Shown here: in pieces, positions 42,038 through 51,785 of the stretch | Numbering within the stretch: the stretch's first letter is position 1 | How the letters are laid out: each line of letters begins with the position of its first letter | From: PGZG01 sp046292765 | GTDB taxonomy: Bacteria > Pseudomonadota > Gammaproteobacteria > Pseudomonadales > Alcanivoracaceae | Direction of reading: 5' to 3' | NCBI GenBank assembly: GCA_046292765.1 | Contig: JBKBQA010000006.1 | Location: 1 to 64,000, forward strand | DNA: 64,000 bases | The notes under the pieces: model-generated | What the model was told of the DNA's origin: nothing | What the model saw: only the letters and a program-made list of their open reading frames with translations | Database searches by the model: none | Made by a program: the position numbers and the translations under genes

Positions 42038-43634
42038 TCAGGATTTTGATTTCATCATCGTAGGTGCTGGCTCGGCGGGCTGTGTGCTGGCAAACCGGCT
42101 CAGTGAGTCAGGTCGTTATACAGTTTGCGTCATTGAAGCCGGGCCCCATGATAACAGTGGCTTCGTCAACATTCCGTTCGGGCTGATCGGGCTGATCAAA
42201 GAGGGTAAGCGTAACTGGGGCTATAACACGGCACCCCAGAGAGCCCTTTGTGACCGGCGACTTTACTGGCCAAGAGGGAAAACCCTCGGAGGTAGTAGCT
42301 CGATCAATGCCATGGTGTATATCCGCGGGCAACAACAGGATTACGATGGCTGGAGAGACGCCGGCGCAAGAGGGTGGGACTGGCAGTCTGTGCGGCCGAT
42401 CTTTACTGCCCATGAAAACAACGAGCAGTATCCGGCGGATGCCTGGCATGGTCGGGGCGGGCCATTGAACGTCACTCGGGTGCAGGATCCGAACCCGTTG
42501 ACCGAGCTTTTTGTTCGTGCGGGCCAGGAGCTTGGTGAACAGCGTAATGATGATTTTAATGGTGAAAATCAGCGCGGATTTGGCCGTTTCCAGGTAACCC
42601 AGAAGCAGGGGCGCCGCTGGAGCGCGGCGCGGGCGTTTCTCGATCCCGCCCGGGGCCGGGAGAACCTCTGCATCATGACCGATGCGCTGGTCAGCCGGGT
42701 TGTGCTTAGTGGCGACCGGGCTCAGGGAGTCGAGTACATTGATCAGCAGGGGGTGCCCCGTGTGCTGACCGCTAATCGCGAAGTGATTCTCTGCGGCGGC
42801 GCGATCAATTCACCCCAACTGCTGATGCTCTCCGGTATTGGCGATCGTGATCATTTGAAAAGCGTCGGGGTTGATTGCCATGTCCATCTGCCGGAGGTGG
42901 GCCGCAACCTTCAGGATCATCTGGATATGACGGTTTCGATTCACGATCGCAGCCGTCAGGCCATTGGCTTCTCTCCATACTTTCTGCCACGGCTGATACG
43001 TGCCTTCTATGACTACTTTCGCTATCGACGCGGATTCCTCGCCAGCAATGCGGCTGAGGCCGGGGCCTTTGTCAATGTCGGAGGCGGCGATCGCCCGGAC
43101 GTTCAACTGCATTTCCTGCCAACTTTCCTGCGTGATCATGGCCGGGAGCTGACGTCGGGGTTCGGTTGTACAATCCATGTGTGTCAGTTGCGGCCAAAGA
43201 GCCGGGGGTTCATCCGGTTGTCCGGTAGCGACCCGCGCAGCGCGCCCTTGATTGACCCCGGTTATCTTTCTGATAGCGATGATCTCAGGGTGTTACGGGA
43301 GGGTGTGAAGTTGGCGCGCAGGGTGTTCCGTACTGAAGCGTTTGCTTCTATCTTTGGTGGCGATGACCTGCCTGCCAAGGAAGTGGTGACCGATGAGCAG
43401 ATTGACGCGGACATACGCCAGCGTGCTGAGTCCATCTACCATCCAGTGGGAACCTGCCGTATGGGCGACGATGAGCTGGCAGTCGTGGACAGCCGATTGC
43501 GGGTCAGAGGAATATCCGGGTTGCGCGTTGCCGATGCATCTGTCATGCCGCTGTTGATCAGTGGTAATACCAACGCCCCGTGCATGATGATTGGCGAGAA
43601 GGCCGCATTGTGTGTGCTTGAGGATAATACCTGA
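42030..43634 (+). CDS. GMC-family alcohol dehydrogenase, operon A
   Basis: A 534-residue GMC oxidoreductase of the choline dehydrogenase/AlkJ type. It has the Rossmann FAD motif IIVGAGSAGCVLANRLSESG, the signature PRGKTLGGSSSINAMVYIRG and, near the C terminus, YHPVGTCRMG and GNTNAPCMMIGEKAA, which contain the His and Asn of the active site. It oxidises an alcohol to aldehyde with a membrane electron acceptor. The start is GTG overlapping the ACAD stop. It is paralogous to the GMC gene of the CYP153 operon. Confidence 0.9.
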   Translation: MNNQDFDFIIVGAGSAGCVLANRLSESGRYTVCVIEAGPHDNSGFVNIPFGLIGLIKEGKRNWGYNTAPQRALCDRRLYWPRGKTLGGSSSINAMVYIRGQQQDYDGWRDAGARGWDWQSVRPIFTAHENNEQYPADAWHGRGGPLNVTRVQDPNPLTELFVRAGQELGEQRNDDFNGENQRGFGRFQVTQKQGRRWSAARAFLDPARGRENLCIMTDALVSRVVLSGDRAQGVEYIDQQGVPRVLTANREVILCGGAINSPQLLMLSGIGDRDHLKSVGVDCHVHLPEVGRNLQDHLDMTVSIHDRSRQAIGFSPYFLPRLIRAFYDYFRYRRGFLASNAAEAGAFVNVGGGDRPDVQLHFLPTFLRDHGRELTSGFGCTIHVCQLRPKSRGFIRLSGSDPRSAPLIDPGYLSDSDDLRVLREGVKLARRVFRTEAFASIFGGDDLPAKEVVTDEQIDADIRQRAESIYHPVGTCRMGDDELAVVDSRLRVRGISGLRVADASVMPLLISGNTNAPCMMIGEKAALCVLEDNT

Positions 43635-43642
43635 GAGAAGAA

Positions 43643-43664
43643 CGGCGGTTCGCGTGAACCGCCG
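43643..43664. terminator. Possible terminator between operons A and B
   Basis: CGGCGGTTC / GAACCGCCG with loop GCGT sits 8 bp after the GMC stop and 28 bp from the converging thioesterase stop. No T-run is present. Confidence 0.45.
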
Positions 43665-43691
43665 GCATCCGCTAACCACCCACTGCTGTGA

Positions 43692-44105
43692 TCAGGTAAT
43701 ACGATAGATCATTGAGCCGTTGGCTATCAGCTTGTCTGAGCCTTTCTCCCGAATCGAGACTTCCGAGAAAATCAGCTCTCGTCCCCGTTTTACCGCATTC
43801 GCGGTAGCGATGATGTCCTTGCCCAGCGCCGCAGCAAGGTAATTCACGGTCATGGATACAGTGGCCGCCTTCATGCCGTTCTTTGGATCATGGCCGGACC
43901 AGGCCGCCAGAGCGCCAGTCAGATCCAGCAGGCTGCTGATGGCGCCGCCATGGAAGGCGTTGCCGCCACCAGCCAAGTCGCCACGGTATGGCAGGCAAAC
44001 TACGGCCCGGTCAGTGACCACCTCGACAATCTCAATTCCAAGCAATTTCTGGAAGGGAACCTCGGGAAACATCTGTATAAGTGAGTCAACCAACGATTCA
44101 GTCAT
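43692..44105 (-). CDS. Hotdog thioesterase, last gene of operon B
   Basis: A 137-residue PaaI-like protein with GGNAFHGGAISSLLDLTGALA. The conserved Asp in SLLDLT and HGG fold region are intact. It has AAGGAAT upstream and lies 60 bp after the PF10118 paralogue, so it is probably the fifth gene of operon B. Presumed to release an acyl group from CoA. Confidence 0.82.
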   Translation of the reverse strand: MTESLVDSLIQMFPEVPFQKLLGIEIVEVVTDRAVVCLPYRGDLAGGGNAFHGGAISSLLDLTGALAAWSGHDPKNGMKAATVSMTVNYLAAALGKDIIATANAVKRGRELIFSEVSIREKGSDKLIANGSMIYRIT

Positions 44106-44165
44106 TCGTTATTCCTTTATTACCGACGAGAATATTCTGGCAAAGCCCCCGGTTTGTATGAGAAG

Positions 44166-45044
44166 TCAGGCTACCCGGTTCTTGTAAACGTCAAATAGCT
44201 CACCGCCTTCGGAAAAAAGACGCTCACGCCATGTCTGTTCCAGGTTGCGTGTGTCATGGTTGCCAGGGTGAAAATGCCGTTGAGTAAACTCCGGCAGCCG
44301 AGGCAATATCTTCGAGACAAACCCATTGCGGCCAAACAGCATGTTCAGCCCTCTGGCATTGTCTTTGATACTGCCGAGCTTACCATCGCGGGCCAGCATC
44401 CATGCCCATGTGACACCGAGCATCGGCAGCAGTACGACAAGCGAGGCCGCAGTGGCCGCGACCCGCTCACTGTAACGGTTCCCGACCAGTTCATAGACGT
44501 CGTAGGCGACAGACTTGTGCTCGAGTTCCTCAAGCGCATGCCATTGCCATATCTTGATCATTTCAGGGTCGGCCAGACTCTGAAAGTCCTTATCCTCAAG
44601 CAGCTGCTCTGCCAGCAGGGCGGTAAAGTGTTCCATGAAGGTGGTGGCTGCGAGCTTGGTGCTCGGTGGGAGCATTTCCAGAACTTTCAGGCCAATTTTA
44701 ACGAACCGCTCGGGCGTGCGCATGTCGAAGCCGCGCTCGGCAAGCAGTTCGTTCAGGCGATCATGTTCCCGCCCATGGATGGCCTCTTGGCCCATAAATC
44801 CGGAAATGGCAGCACGCTGCGCCTTGTCGGTAACCCGATTTCGGAAGTGGCGTACCGAATCCATGAAGTAACGCTCACCCGGCGGGAAAAAGCCTGACAG
44901 CATGGCGAAGAAAGTGGTTGCCGTGGCATTCCCGGCATAAAAGTACTTCGGGATGCTTTGCGGGAAATTAAAATCAATATGACGCGGCGGGATTCCCACC
45001 GAGGCACCGTTGAGGCTGTTGCTTGCTTTCGCGAGTGTTGTCAT
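44166..45044 (-). CDS. PF10118 ferritin-like metal-dependent protein, paralogue B
   Basis: A 292-residue PF10118 member with E57, E87xxH90, E138 and E173xxH176 (HALEELEHKSVAYD), the same spacing as the other two copies in this window. The spans E to E are 30 residues and H to E 48. A hydrophobic stretch (AATAASLVVLLPMLGVTWAW) follows. The start at 45044 follows GGGAG. An ATG at 45065 would add seven residues. Fourth gene of operon B. Role proposed as di-metal oxygenase, unproven. Confidence 0.8.
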   Translation of the reverse strand: MTTLAKASNSLNGASVGIPPRHIDFNFPQSIPKYFYAGNATATTFFAMLSGFFPPGERYFMDSVRHFRNRVTDKAQRAAISGFMGQEAIHGREHDRLNELLAERGFDMRTPERFVKIGLKVLEMLPPSTKLAATTFMEHFTALLAEQLLEDKDFQSLADPEMIKIWQWHALEELEHKSVAYDVYELVGNRYSERVAATAASLVVLLPMLGVTWAWMLARDGKLGSIKDNARGLNMLFGRNGFVSKILPRLPEFTQRHFHPGNHDTRNLEQTWRERLFSEGGELFDVYKNRVA

Positions 45045-45080
45045 TGCGATACTCCCTGGGTTCATAACCGAAATGATTGG

Positions 45081-45938
45081 TTAAACGGCGGTTGCCTTTG
45101 CGCTGCGACCTTTGTTCATCCGAAACAGGGTTTCAAGAGCACGCTGGTATCCGGTAGGCATTAACCGCTGGGCAGTATCCAGTAGCACTGCATCAGCGCC
45201 AATCAGCACCCGTCTTTGATTCTTTTTTACTCCCTGGAGAATCGCTTTTGCAGCCTGTTCTGGTGTAGACATTGCGATGCGGTCAAACATTTCGGCAATC
45301 TCGTCCTGACCACCCATGCTCATGTTTCCCATTTCGCCCATACGACTATTGCGGGCAATGTTAGTCTTGACGCCGCCGGGGTGGACACATGTGGCGCTGA
45401 CGCAGCCGTTCTCGATGTCTAGTTCTTCTCGCAAAGATTCGGTAAAGCCTCTGACCGCAAACTTGGCCGCATTGTAGGCTGACTGGGTTGGTACGCCGAT
45501 GATGCCGAATATGCTGGAGATATTGACGACATGACCGTCACCAGACTGCTTCAGGTGTGGAAGAAATGCCTTGGTCCCATACACCACACCCCAGAAGTTT
45601 ATGTTCATGAGCCATTCAAAGTTTTCATAGCTCATGGCCTCCACCGTTTCCCCGAGACCAACGCCGGCATTATTGATGATCAGGTTCACTTTGCCGTGCT
45701 CTTTGACACTATCATCGGCGTACTGATAAACCGCAGCTCGATCGCCGACATCAACATGATGCATTGTTATCTTGACTGGATAGGGCCGGAGCTTGTCCAG
45801 AGTTTGCGCCAATCCTTTTTCATTGACGTCTGAAAGGGACAGGTGGCAGCCACTTTTTGCCAGCGCAATGGCGGTGGCCTGACCGATTCCCGATCCGGCT
45901 CCGGTGATGGCGGCAACTTTTCCGTAAAAACTCTTCAT
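45081..45938 (-). CDS. Short-chain dehydrogenase/reductase, operon B
   Basis: A 285-residue classical SDR with the NAD(P) motif TGAGSGIGQA, NNAG, and the catalytic tetrad in NISSIFGIIGVPTQSAYNAAK (Ser, Tyr, Lys). In the pathway inferred here it would oxidise a secondary alcohol to a ketone. It follows the AlmA-like gene after 27 bp. The start at 45938 follows AAGGGGGAATATC. Confidence 0.88.
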   Translation of the reverse strand: MKSFYGKVAAITGAGSGIGQATAIALAKSGCHLSLSDVNEKGLAQTLDKLRPYPVKITMHHVDVGDRAAVYQYADDSVKEHGKVNLIINNAGVGLGETVEAMSYENFEWLMNINFWGVVYGTKAFLPHLKQSGDGHVVNISSIFGIIGVPTQSAYNAAKFAVRGFTESLREELDIENGCVSATCVHPGGVKTNIARNSRMGEMGNMSMGGQDEIAEMFDRIAMSTPEQAAKAILQGVKKNQRRVLIGADAVLLDTAQRLMPTGYQRALETLFRMNKGRSAKATAV

Positions 45939-45965
45939 GATATTCCCCCTTGTTAAGACCATCGT

Positions 45966-47468
45966 TCAGGCGCCGAGCAGGGCGCCGAGCATGCCCTGCT
46001 TTTTTCCCCTGAGATTTTTGCCCTCGAAATGGAGATAGCCATCTTCGAGATTGCCGAAGCGCAAGGCAGGGAGGTCTCTCAGGTAATCATCCAGATTCTG
46101 CCAGGGTACCTTGCTTCCCTGGCGTGGCAGTCTGTCGCTGGCTCGCTGAACATAGCCGGAGCGCAGGTTGAGGAAATTCATATCGGTGCCGCAACCCTCC
46201 TCATCAGTGGGGGTGACCCGGGTGGCGCCAATGGCGCGCATATGATTGACCAAGCGGCAGACAAACTCGCAGGCAATATCGGCTTTTAGAGTCCAGGAAG
46301 AATTGGTGTAGCCAAACACAAAGGCCATGTTTGGCACGCCCTCCAGCATCAGTCCCTTGTACAATACTGTGTCAGCCACGCTGATTTCACGACCGTCGAC
46401 ACGCAGCGCAGCTCCGCCAAATAACTGAAGATCCAGGCCGGTGGCGGTAATCAGTACATCCGCGTCCAGATGGTCGCCGGATTTGAGTTGAATGCCAGTT
46501 GCGGTAATCGTGTCGATATGGTCTGTGACCACTGATGCCTTGCCTTCCCGAATAACCTTGAAGAGGTCTCCTTTCGGGACCGCGCACATCCGCTCTTCCC
46601 AGGGGTTGTAGGTCGGCTGGAAGTGGCGCATGTCAACATTTGGGCCAAGCTGTTTGCGCGCCGCGGCTAGCAAAAGCCTGCGTATTGCTTTCGGTTTGCT
46701 TAGAGAAAGCCGGTAAACAGCGCGTTGCAGCATGATGTTGCGTGCGCGGGCCATTCGATAGACAACCATTTCCGGCAGAAAGCGGCGCAGGTTTTTGGAG
46801 ATCAGATCCTCTTCGGGTACGCTGGCAACGTAGGTCGGCGAGCGTTGCAGCATCACTACATGGTCGGCCTTGTCTGTCATCGCCGGCACCAGCGTCACCG
46901 CAGTCGCGCCACTGCCGATCACAACCACGCGCTTGCCACTGTAATCATAGTTTTCGGGCCAGTGCTGTGGATGAATCAGCTTGCCTTTGAAGTTTTTCAG
47001 GCCGGGAATGTCCGGAGTATAACCGGCATCGTATTTATAGTATCCGGTGCAGTTAAAGACGAAACCGGCGCTAAAGGTTTCTTCCTTGCCTGTTTTTTCA
47101 TTAACAGCGGTAACGGTCCAGTGGCACTTTTTGCTGTCCCACTCTTCTGAAAGAACTTTCAATCCGAAATGAATGTGTTTTTTGACGTCATAGTCGCGAG
47201 CGGTGTCTTCAATGTAGCTTCGAATGGACGGCCCGTCGGCAAGCATTTTTGTTTGCGTCCAGGGACGAAAATTGTAGCCGAGCGTAAACATATCCGAGTC
47301 TGATCGAATGCCTGGATAGCGAAACAGATCCCAGGTTCCGCCGATCCTTTCGCGCCGTTCGATAATGCCGAAACGTACGTTTGGACATTTCTTCTGCAGG
47401 TGGCAAGCGGCACCGATTCCGGACAGGCCGGCGCCGATGATCAGCACATCCAGATGGCGATGTTTCAT
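45966..47468 (-). CDS. almA: AlmA-like flavin monooxygenase
   Basis: A 500-residue FAD/NADPH monooxygenase with the first FAD motif IIGAGLSGIGAACHL, the Baeyer-Villiger-like signature FKGKLIHPQHWPE, and a second GSGATAVTLVP Rossmann motif. It resembles Acinetobacter AlmA, linked to long-chain alkane oxidation, over its full length (for instance GGTWDLFRYPGIRSDSDM, LDADVLITATGLDLQ). It overlaps the upstream hydrolase by 4 bp. Either direct alkane oxidation or ketone to ester conversion is possible. Confidence 0.87.
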   Translation of the reverse strand: MKHRHLDVLIIGAGLSGIGAACHLQKKCPNVRFGIIERRERIGGTWDLFRYPGIRSDSDMFTLGYNFRPWTQTKMLADGPSIRSYIEDTARDYDVKKHIHFGLKVLSEEWDSKKCHWTVTAVNEKTGKEETFSAGFVFNCTGYYKYDAGYTPDIPGLKNFKGKLIHPQHWPENYDYSGKRVVVIGSGATAVTLVPAMTDKADHVVMLQRSPTYVASVPEEDLISKNLRRFLPEMVVYRMARARNIMLQRAVYRLSLSKPKAIRRLLLAAARKQLGPNVDMRHFQPTYNPWEERMCAVPKGDLFKVIREGKASVVTDHIDTITATGIQLKSGDHLDADVLITATGLDLQLFGGAALRVDGREISVADTVLYKGLMLEGVPNMAFVFGYTNSSWTLKADIACEFVCRLVNHMRAIGATRVTPTDEEGCGTDMNFLNLRSGYVQRASDRLPRQGSKVPWQNLDDYLRDLPALRFGNLEDGYLHFEGKNLRGKKQGMLGALLGA

Positions 47469-48433
47469 GTCGATGCTCCGTGGTCGAAAGTTGAGGAAGC
47501 AGCGCGGTTACGCGGGGGGGTTCTAGATGCTTGCAGGAAACCCAGCACTGCCTCGGTGAAGATGGTGTTTCTGTCCCCGGCGACCATATGGCCGGCCTGA
47601 TTCAGCACGACATAATGCGCATGGGTAACCAGATTGAGCAGTTCGCGCGCTCCCTGGTCGCTGAGTACGTCGCTTTGGTAACCTCGAATCAACAGTACCG
47701 GGATGGAAAGCTTCCGGGCAGCACGCTCCAGCCTGACCCGCTCGAACATGCCTTCGCTGGTGTCCGAGGGCAGGCGGGCGTGGTCCAGAAAGGCAGGATC
47801 CCAGTGCCAATAAAGACGGCCGTCATTCTGTTGGCGCAAATTCTTGCGCAATCCTGACAGGTCGCTCGGCGGAGGGCGGTGAGGATTGTAGGCGGCGATG
47901 GCATCGCGCACCTGTTCAAGGCTGTCGAAGCCGTCCTGATGGCGGCGCATGAATTCGATGATGCGGCGGACGCCTTGTTGCTCCAACCGTGGCGCCACGT
48001 CCACCAGCACCAGCGCGGAACAGGGTAGCGAGGCATCTTCACCAAGCGCCAGCATGGCGGTCAGACCGCCCATGGAAGCACCGACAATAATTGGCGCCGT
48101 AGGCAATGTACGAATGACGGCGTCAAGGTCTGCGACCAGGCTCGCGGTGCTGTAATCGCCATGCGCACACCAATCGCTTTCGCCGTGCCCGCGCGCATCC
48201 AGAGTAATGGCACAGTAGCCCGCGCCGGCAAGTGTCTGAGCAGTGTCGGACCAGGCATGGCGCGTCTGGCCTCCGCCGTGAAGCAGCAGCACGATAGGGG
48301 CGGTTAACTCGCCGAATCGACTTGCTCGGAGGACCAGTCCATTGGCACCGATAAACAGTGCCGGCACCGCTGACGAATTCGGCCGGTCTTTTTGCCCGGA
48401 CTGGTCGGTGGGCCTGGTGTGACTGGGTGTCAT
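47465..48433 (-). CDS. Alpha/beta hydrolase, first gene of operon B
   Basis: A 322-residue alpha/beta-fold hydrolase. Oxyanion-region motif VLLLHGGGQTRHAW, nucleophile elbow IIVGASMGGLTAM, and catalytic His in NQAGHMVAGD. It may split the ester produced by the monooxygenase encoded by the next gene, which it overlaps. The start at 48433 has GAGG upstream. An ATG at 48457 is possible but has no Shine-Dalgarno sequence. Confidence 0.85.
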   Translation of the reverse strand: MTPSHTRPTDQSGQKDRPNSSAVPALFIGANGLVLRASRFGELTAPIVLLLHGGGQTRHAWSDTAQTLAGAGYCAITLDARGHGESDWCAHGDYSTASLVADLDAVIRTLPTAPIIVGASMGGLTAMLALGEDASLPCSALVLVDVAPRLEQQGVRRIIEFMRRHQDGFDSLEQVRDAIAAYNPHRPPPSDLSGLRKNLRQQNDGRLYWHWDPAFLDHARLPSDTSEGMFERVRLERAARKLSIPVLLIRGYQSDVLSDQGARELLNLVTHAHYVVLNQAGHMVAGDRNTIFTEAVLGFLQASRTPPRNRAASSTFDHGAST

Positions 48434-48460
48434 GGTCACCTCTTTCTGCATGAGCACAGC

Positions 48461-48493
48461 GGCTCCTAAGTTGGTCGAACAACCAAATGGTAA
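48461..48493 (-). promoter_or_regulatory. Operon B promoter region with shared palindrome (site B)
   Basis: On the minus strand it reads ATTTGGTTGTTCGACCAA (48471-48488) with TTACCA (48488-48493) at the -35 place and TTAGGA (48464-48469) at the -10 place, the same geometry as operons A and D but with a weaker promoter. Confidence 0.7.
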
Positions 48494-48577
48494 TTCAAAG
48501 CAGGGGTGAGTGGCAAAGCGTTTCTACGTGTCAGGCGAATCCGGCTGTAAATTTGGCCTGTTGTGCCTGCCATCAGT

Positions 48578-48602
48578 AAAAAAAAAGCCCCTTGACGGGG
48601 CT
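48578..48602 (-). terminator. Rho-independent terminator of operon C
   Basis: Nine A on the + strand precede AGCCCC / GGGGCT (loop TTGAC), which reads on the minus strand as a hairpin followed by a T-run, about 45 bp after the stop of the large lipoprotein gene. Confidence 0.88.
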
Positions 48603-48647
48603 AAATGGCGTGCGCCGCTAGCGGCACACGAGGAGCCAGGTTCTGCG

Positions 48648-51600
48648 TCAGAAATTCTTGACCGGCAGGAAGGTTAAAGTCAGGTTGGCCGCCAGAGCGG
48701 GGACCTCCAGTTCTACTCTCCCGAGCCCGAGGCCAAACAAATCGATGTTGGCCGGAATCAACAACGGGTCAGGGTTGCTGATCTTGAGGATCAACCTGCC
48801 ATCGTCGACAAAACGCAGTGGCCCCTCAAGCGTCACGCCACGCACTCGTTTGCTACGAATATCATGACCAAGCTCGATAATCAGTCGCGGTTCCAACTCA
48901 GGTGCATCCACAAGAATGTCGAAAGTGGCGTTGAACCAGGGGCCGTCAGGCGTATCGGAGATGAACCCGGTGATAAATGGCTCATCCACTCCTTGAGGCA
49001 CCAATCTGAGGATCAGTGGCCCCGTATCCAGGCCGATTGTGATGATGGCGAGAGCCCGAGCCTGCAGAAAAACGCTAGTGGTGCTGATTGTGGTTGGGTA
49101 GATGTTTGCGCGGATGGCCCCGGTCATGAAATTGTCTGTGGCCGGGTTGCCGTCGATCAGGCGCCGATTCACTTCGACGCCGGTATCGAAGGTGCGCGGG
49201 CCGGCGGCCAGCGCGCCGCTGCTGAGAAAGGCGAATCGCTTTTCTGGACAGCTTTGCCCGATTGAGCAGCCGAGATTGGCGCTTGTGATAACGCCGCCGA
49301 AGCTTTTCAGTTCCAGCCGCAGATAATTGGGTGGCACTTCGAGGCTGTTGTCCGGGAGGACCACTGCACCACGTTCATTTTCATCAAGCATCATATTGGC
49401 ATTGACATCCACCACGGGTAGAACGCGTAAGCCGACTAATGTATAGCGGTCGTCCTCGCCGGCAGCGACAAAGTAATTCACCATATCGGGACCACCCTCG
49501 CGTAGGGCCGGGGCCGATCCACTGCTTTGCGAGATTTGCCGGGTTTGAAGCGGAGCGCCATCCGGTGAACAGATGGCATTGACAGCACAATTGGCACTGT
49601 CCGGTACGGATCTCAACGTGTATCGATATAGTTCGCCGACCCGCCAGGGGGTGTCCGGAAAGAACTGAACGCGCTGGGGCAGGATATCCAGCCGGCCGGG
49701 TTCGGATGCCCAACTGTTATCCGGGTTGCGGCGTTCCACGAAGAAGGTGTCGTCGTTGATCGTTGCCGGATCGATGCTGCGGTTGAATGTCACTCTTACC
49801 GGATAGTCCTTGTACAGACTATCCACATGGAACAGGGGATCGCTGTTCTTACCGCCGACACAGCGACCGTTGCGCCAGGCAGACCGTGGTCCGGTTAGAA
49901 TGGCGCCTGTCAGTGCACAGGAAAAACCGGGAAACACTGCCGCGACCGGCGCGCGCAGGTTGGCGGCGCTGCCGCCGGGAAGAAACAGGTCATCAAGGCG
50001 CAGCGCCAGTGTTTGATTCTGATTCAATTGATTGCCCTGTGTATCGCGCAGCAAGCTGGTCAGAACAATCTCGATATCGGTATTGTGCTGCAGGTTGCTG
50101 CCATCAATGACCACCGTAGCGCCGTCGTGGCGCATCGGGGCAAGCTCTCTGGCTACCAGGTTGTCGTCGGCAAAAATCTGGATGGCACCGTCAAGGAACA
50201 CGGAGGCTGCGTCCAGCGGTTTGTTGAAGTTCAGGATAACAGGGTCGCCGGGGCGGGCATTGGGCTGGAAATCTTCGCCGGGCGACCAGGATTGCAGCTC
50301 GAGCGGACGCGCATCGGTTGGTGGTACCGGTGCATTGCGCTGATCAGCATAGGCTTCCAGACGGAAAGACAGCAGGCCGCTGGCGCGTTCAAGGCCGAGA
50401 ATCTCCGGTTCGACCACGCTGACGGCATCCATCACCAGTACGCCACCTTCCACTATCGCAAGCCCTACAACCTGAATGTTCAGCAGATTCTGGCTCAGCG
50501 CTGCGTTAGCGATATCGCCCTCCGCAGTCATGGCTGCGTCCATGTTGAGCAGCGCATAGCGTGGGGCGTCCTGCGCCTTACTGAACGGATTGGCGATCAG
50601 GTAGCCGTTTGCGTCGCTGAGCAGCGTGATCAGTACCTCACCGGTTTCGATGCCAGAAGTAACCTCACCGAGAATATTGACTGCCACCGGGCTGCCTCGT
50701 AGCACAGAACCGGCAGGTACCCGCAGTGGTACCGCCTCGGAAAAATCAGGAACGAAACCCAGATCCGCCGCCAAGTCTCCTTCCAGCCTGGTAAAAGATT
50801 CGTTACCCAATACAAAGGTTTCTACTGGCACCTCATTGACGTTTTGCCCGGTGAGCCTTGAGGTAAGCTCCGGCTGTTGTTCACCGAGCGTGCCGACCTT
50901 TAATACGACAGTTTCACGAGGCAGCGTGGCTGCTGGCGTGAAGGGCCGTTCGAGAAGGGGGAGCTCTTCATCCTCCCGGCTGCGCAGACCAGACAGGATC
51001 AGGGTATGTTCCGTCGGTTCCAGGTCTTCCCTTGGGTCGAGCACCAGATAGCGACCCTGCAGCAACAGAGTAGCCTCAATCAGGCGGCCCTGCGAATTTT
51101 CAAGACGAACCTGTTCTCCATAGTTGATGCCGGACGGATCCAGTAGACGATTGAATGCCATTCTCAGGGTGCTCATATCGTTCGCCTGACTGGCATCTTC
51201 TATGTCGGCCAGCAGCGCGCTCTGATCAAGCGGGGTTACAGCGAGCAACTGGAAATCGCCGTCGCCAATCGCTGCGGCAAAGCCCTGTTGTGCACCGGCT
51301 GTGTGAAAGCGAAAGTCACTGAAGGGGCTTGTGTTGATGCTGCCCAGACCGTCTTCGCTCAGTTGCAGCTGGTATTCCGTATTTGGCACGAGTTCATCGG
51401 CAGGGCGTAGCAGCAGGCCGCGCCCGTTATCGACAGTTTCGTGGCTGAACATAACAACATTGCCACCCTCGACAGTGACTAATTGAAGTCTCTCCTCGAT
51501 TTCCGCGATGACCTTTTCATCAAGGGGCGCCGAGAAGCGAAGCACTATCTGGGTGCTGGGCGGCACTTCCCGCTGCCCCGGGTACGGATAGGCGAAAATA

Positions 51601-51737
51601 ACACTCTCCGGTGTTGTCCAGGGGATGGTAATGCTGCCTTTATCGCCGCCACAGGCTGACAGCAACAGGAAACCAGGCAGAATTACCCAGAGTGCAAGAA
51701 ACGCGAATGTTATTTGGCGATTCGTCGTTATTTTCAT
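48648..51737 (-). CDS. Large cell-surface lipoprotein with Big/Ig-like domains
   Basis: A 1029-residue secreted lipoprotein. The signal peptide ends in lipobox LLLSAC (Cys29). Several stretches recall Big_5-type Ig-like domains, for instance YPYPGQREVPPSTQIVLRFS and PGDPVILNFNKPLDAASVFL. It contains paired cysteines (CALTGAI..., CVGGK, CAVNAIC). No catalytic motif. It follows a FadL-like gene and shares its promoter, so it may help bind or deliver hydrocarbon at the outer surface. The start at 51737 has GGGAGAG upstream. Confidence 0.72.
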   Translation of the reverse strand: MKITTNRQITFAFLALWVILPGFLLLSACGGDKGSITIPWTTPESVIFAYPYPGQREVPPSTQIVLRFSAPLDEKVIAEIEERLQLVTVEGGNVVMFSHETVDNGRGLLLRPADELVPNTEYQLQLSEDGLGSINTSPFSDFRFHTAGAQQGFAAAIGDGDFQLLAVTPLDQSALLADIEDASQANDMSTLRMAFNRLLDPSGINYGEQVRLENSQGRLIEATLLLQGRYLVLDPREDLEPTEHTLILSGLRSREDEELPLLERPFTPAATLPRETVVLKVGTLGEQQPELTSRLTGQNVNEVPVETFVLGNESFTRLEGDLAADLGFVPDFSEAVPLRVPAGSVLRGSPVAVNILGEVTSGIETGEVLITLLSDANGYLIANPFSKAQDAPRYALLNMDAAMTAEGDIANAALSQNLLNIQVVGLAIVEGGVLVMDAVSVVEPEILGLERASGLLSFRLEAYADQRNAPVPPTDARPLELQSWSPGEDFQPNARPGDPVILNFNKPLDAASVFLDGAIQIFADDNLVARELAPMRHDGATVVIDGSNLQHNTDIEIVLTSLLRDTQGNQLNQNQTLALRLDDLFLPGGSAANLRAPVAAVFPGFSCALTGAILTGPRSAWRNGRCVGGKNSDPLFHVDSLYKDYPVRVTFNRSIDPATINDDTFFVERRNPDNSWASEPGRLDILPQRVQFFPDTPWRVGELYRYTLRSVPDSANCAVNAICSPDGAPLQTRQISQSSGSAPALREGGPDMVNYFVAAGEDDRYTLVGLRVLPVVDVNANMMLDENERGAVVLPDNSLEVPPNYLRLELKSFGGVITSANLGCSIGQSCPEKRFAFLSSGALAAGPRTFDTGVEVNRRLIDGNPATDNFMTGAIRANIYPTTISTTSVFLQARALAIITIGLDTGPLILRLVPQGVDEPFITGFISDTPDGPWFNATFDILVDAPELEPRLIIELGHDIRSKRVRGVTLEGPLRFVDDGRLILKISNPDPLLIPANIDLFGLGLGRVELEVPALAANLTLTFLPVKNF

Positions 51738-51785
51738 GAGGGTGCTCTCCCTGTTTGTCATTATTCTCATCTGTCGAAGCTCCGC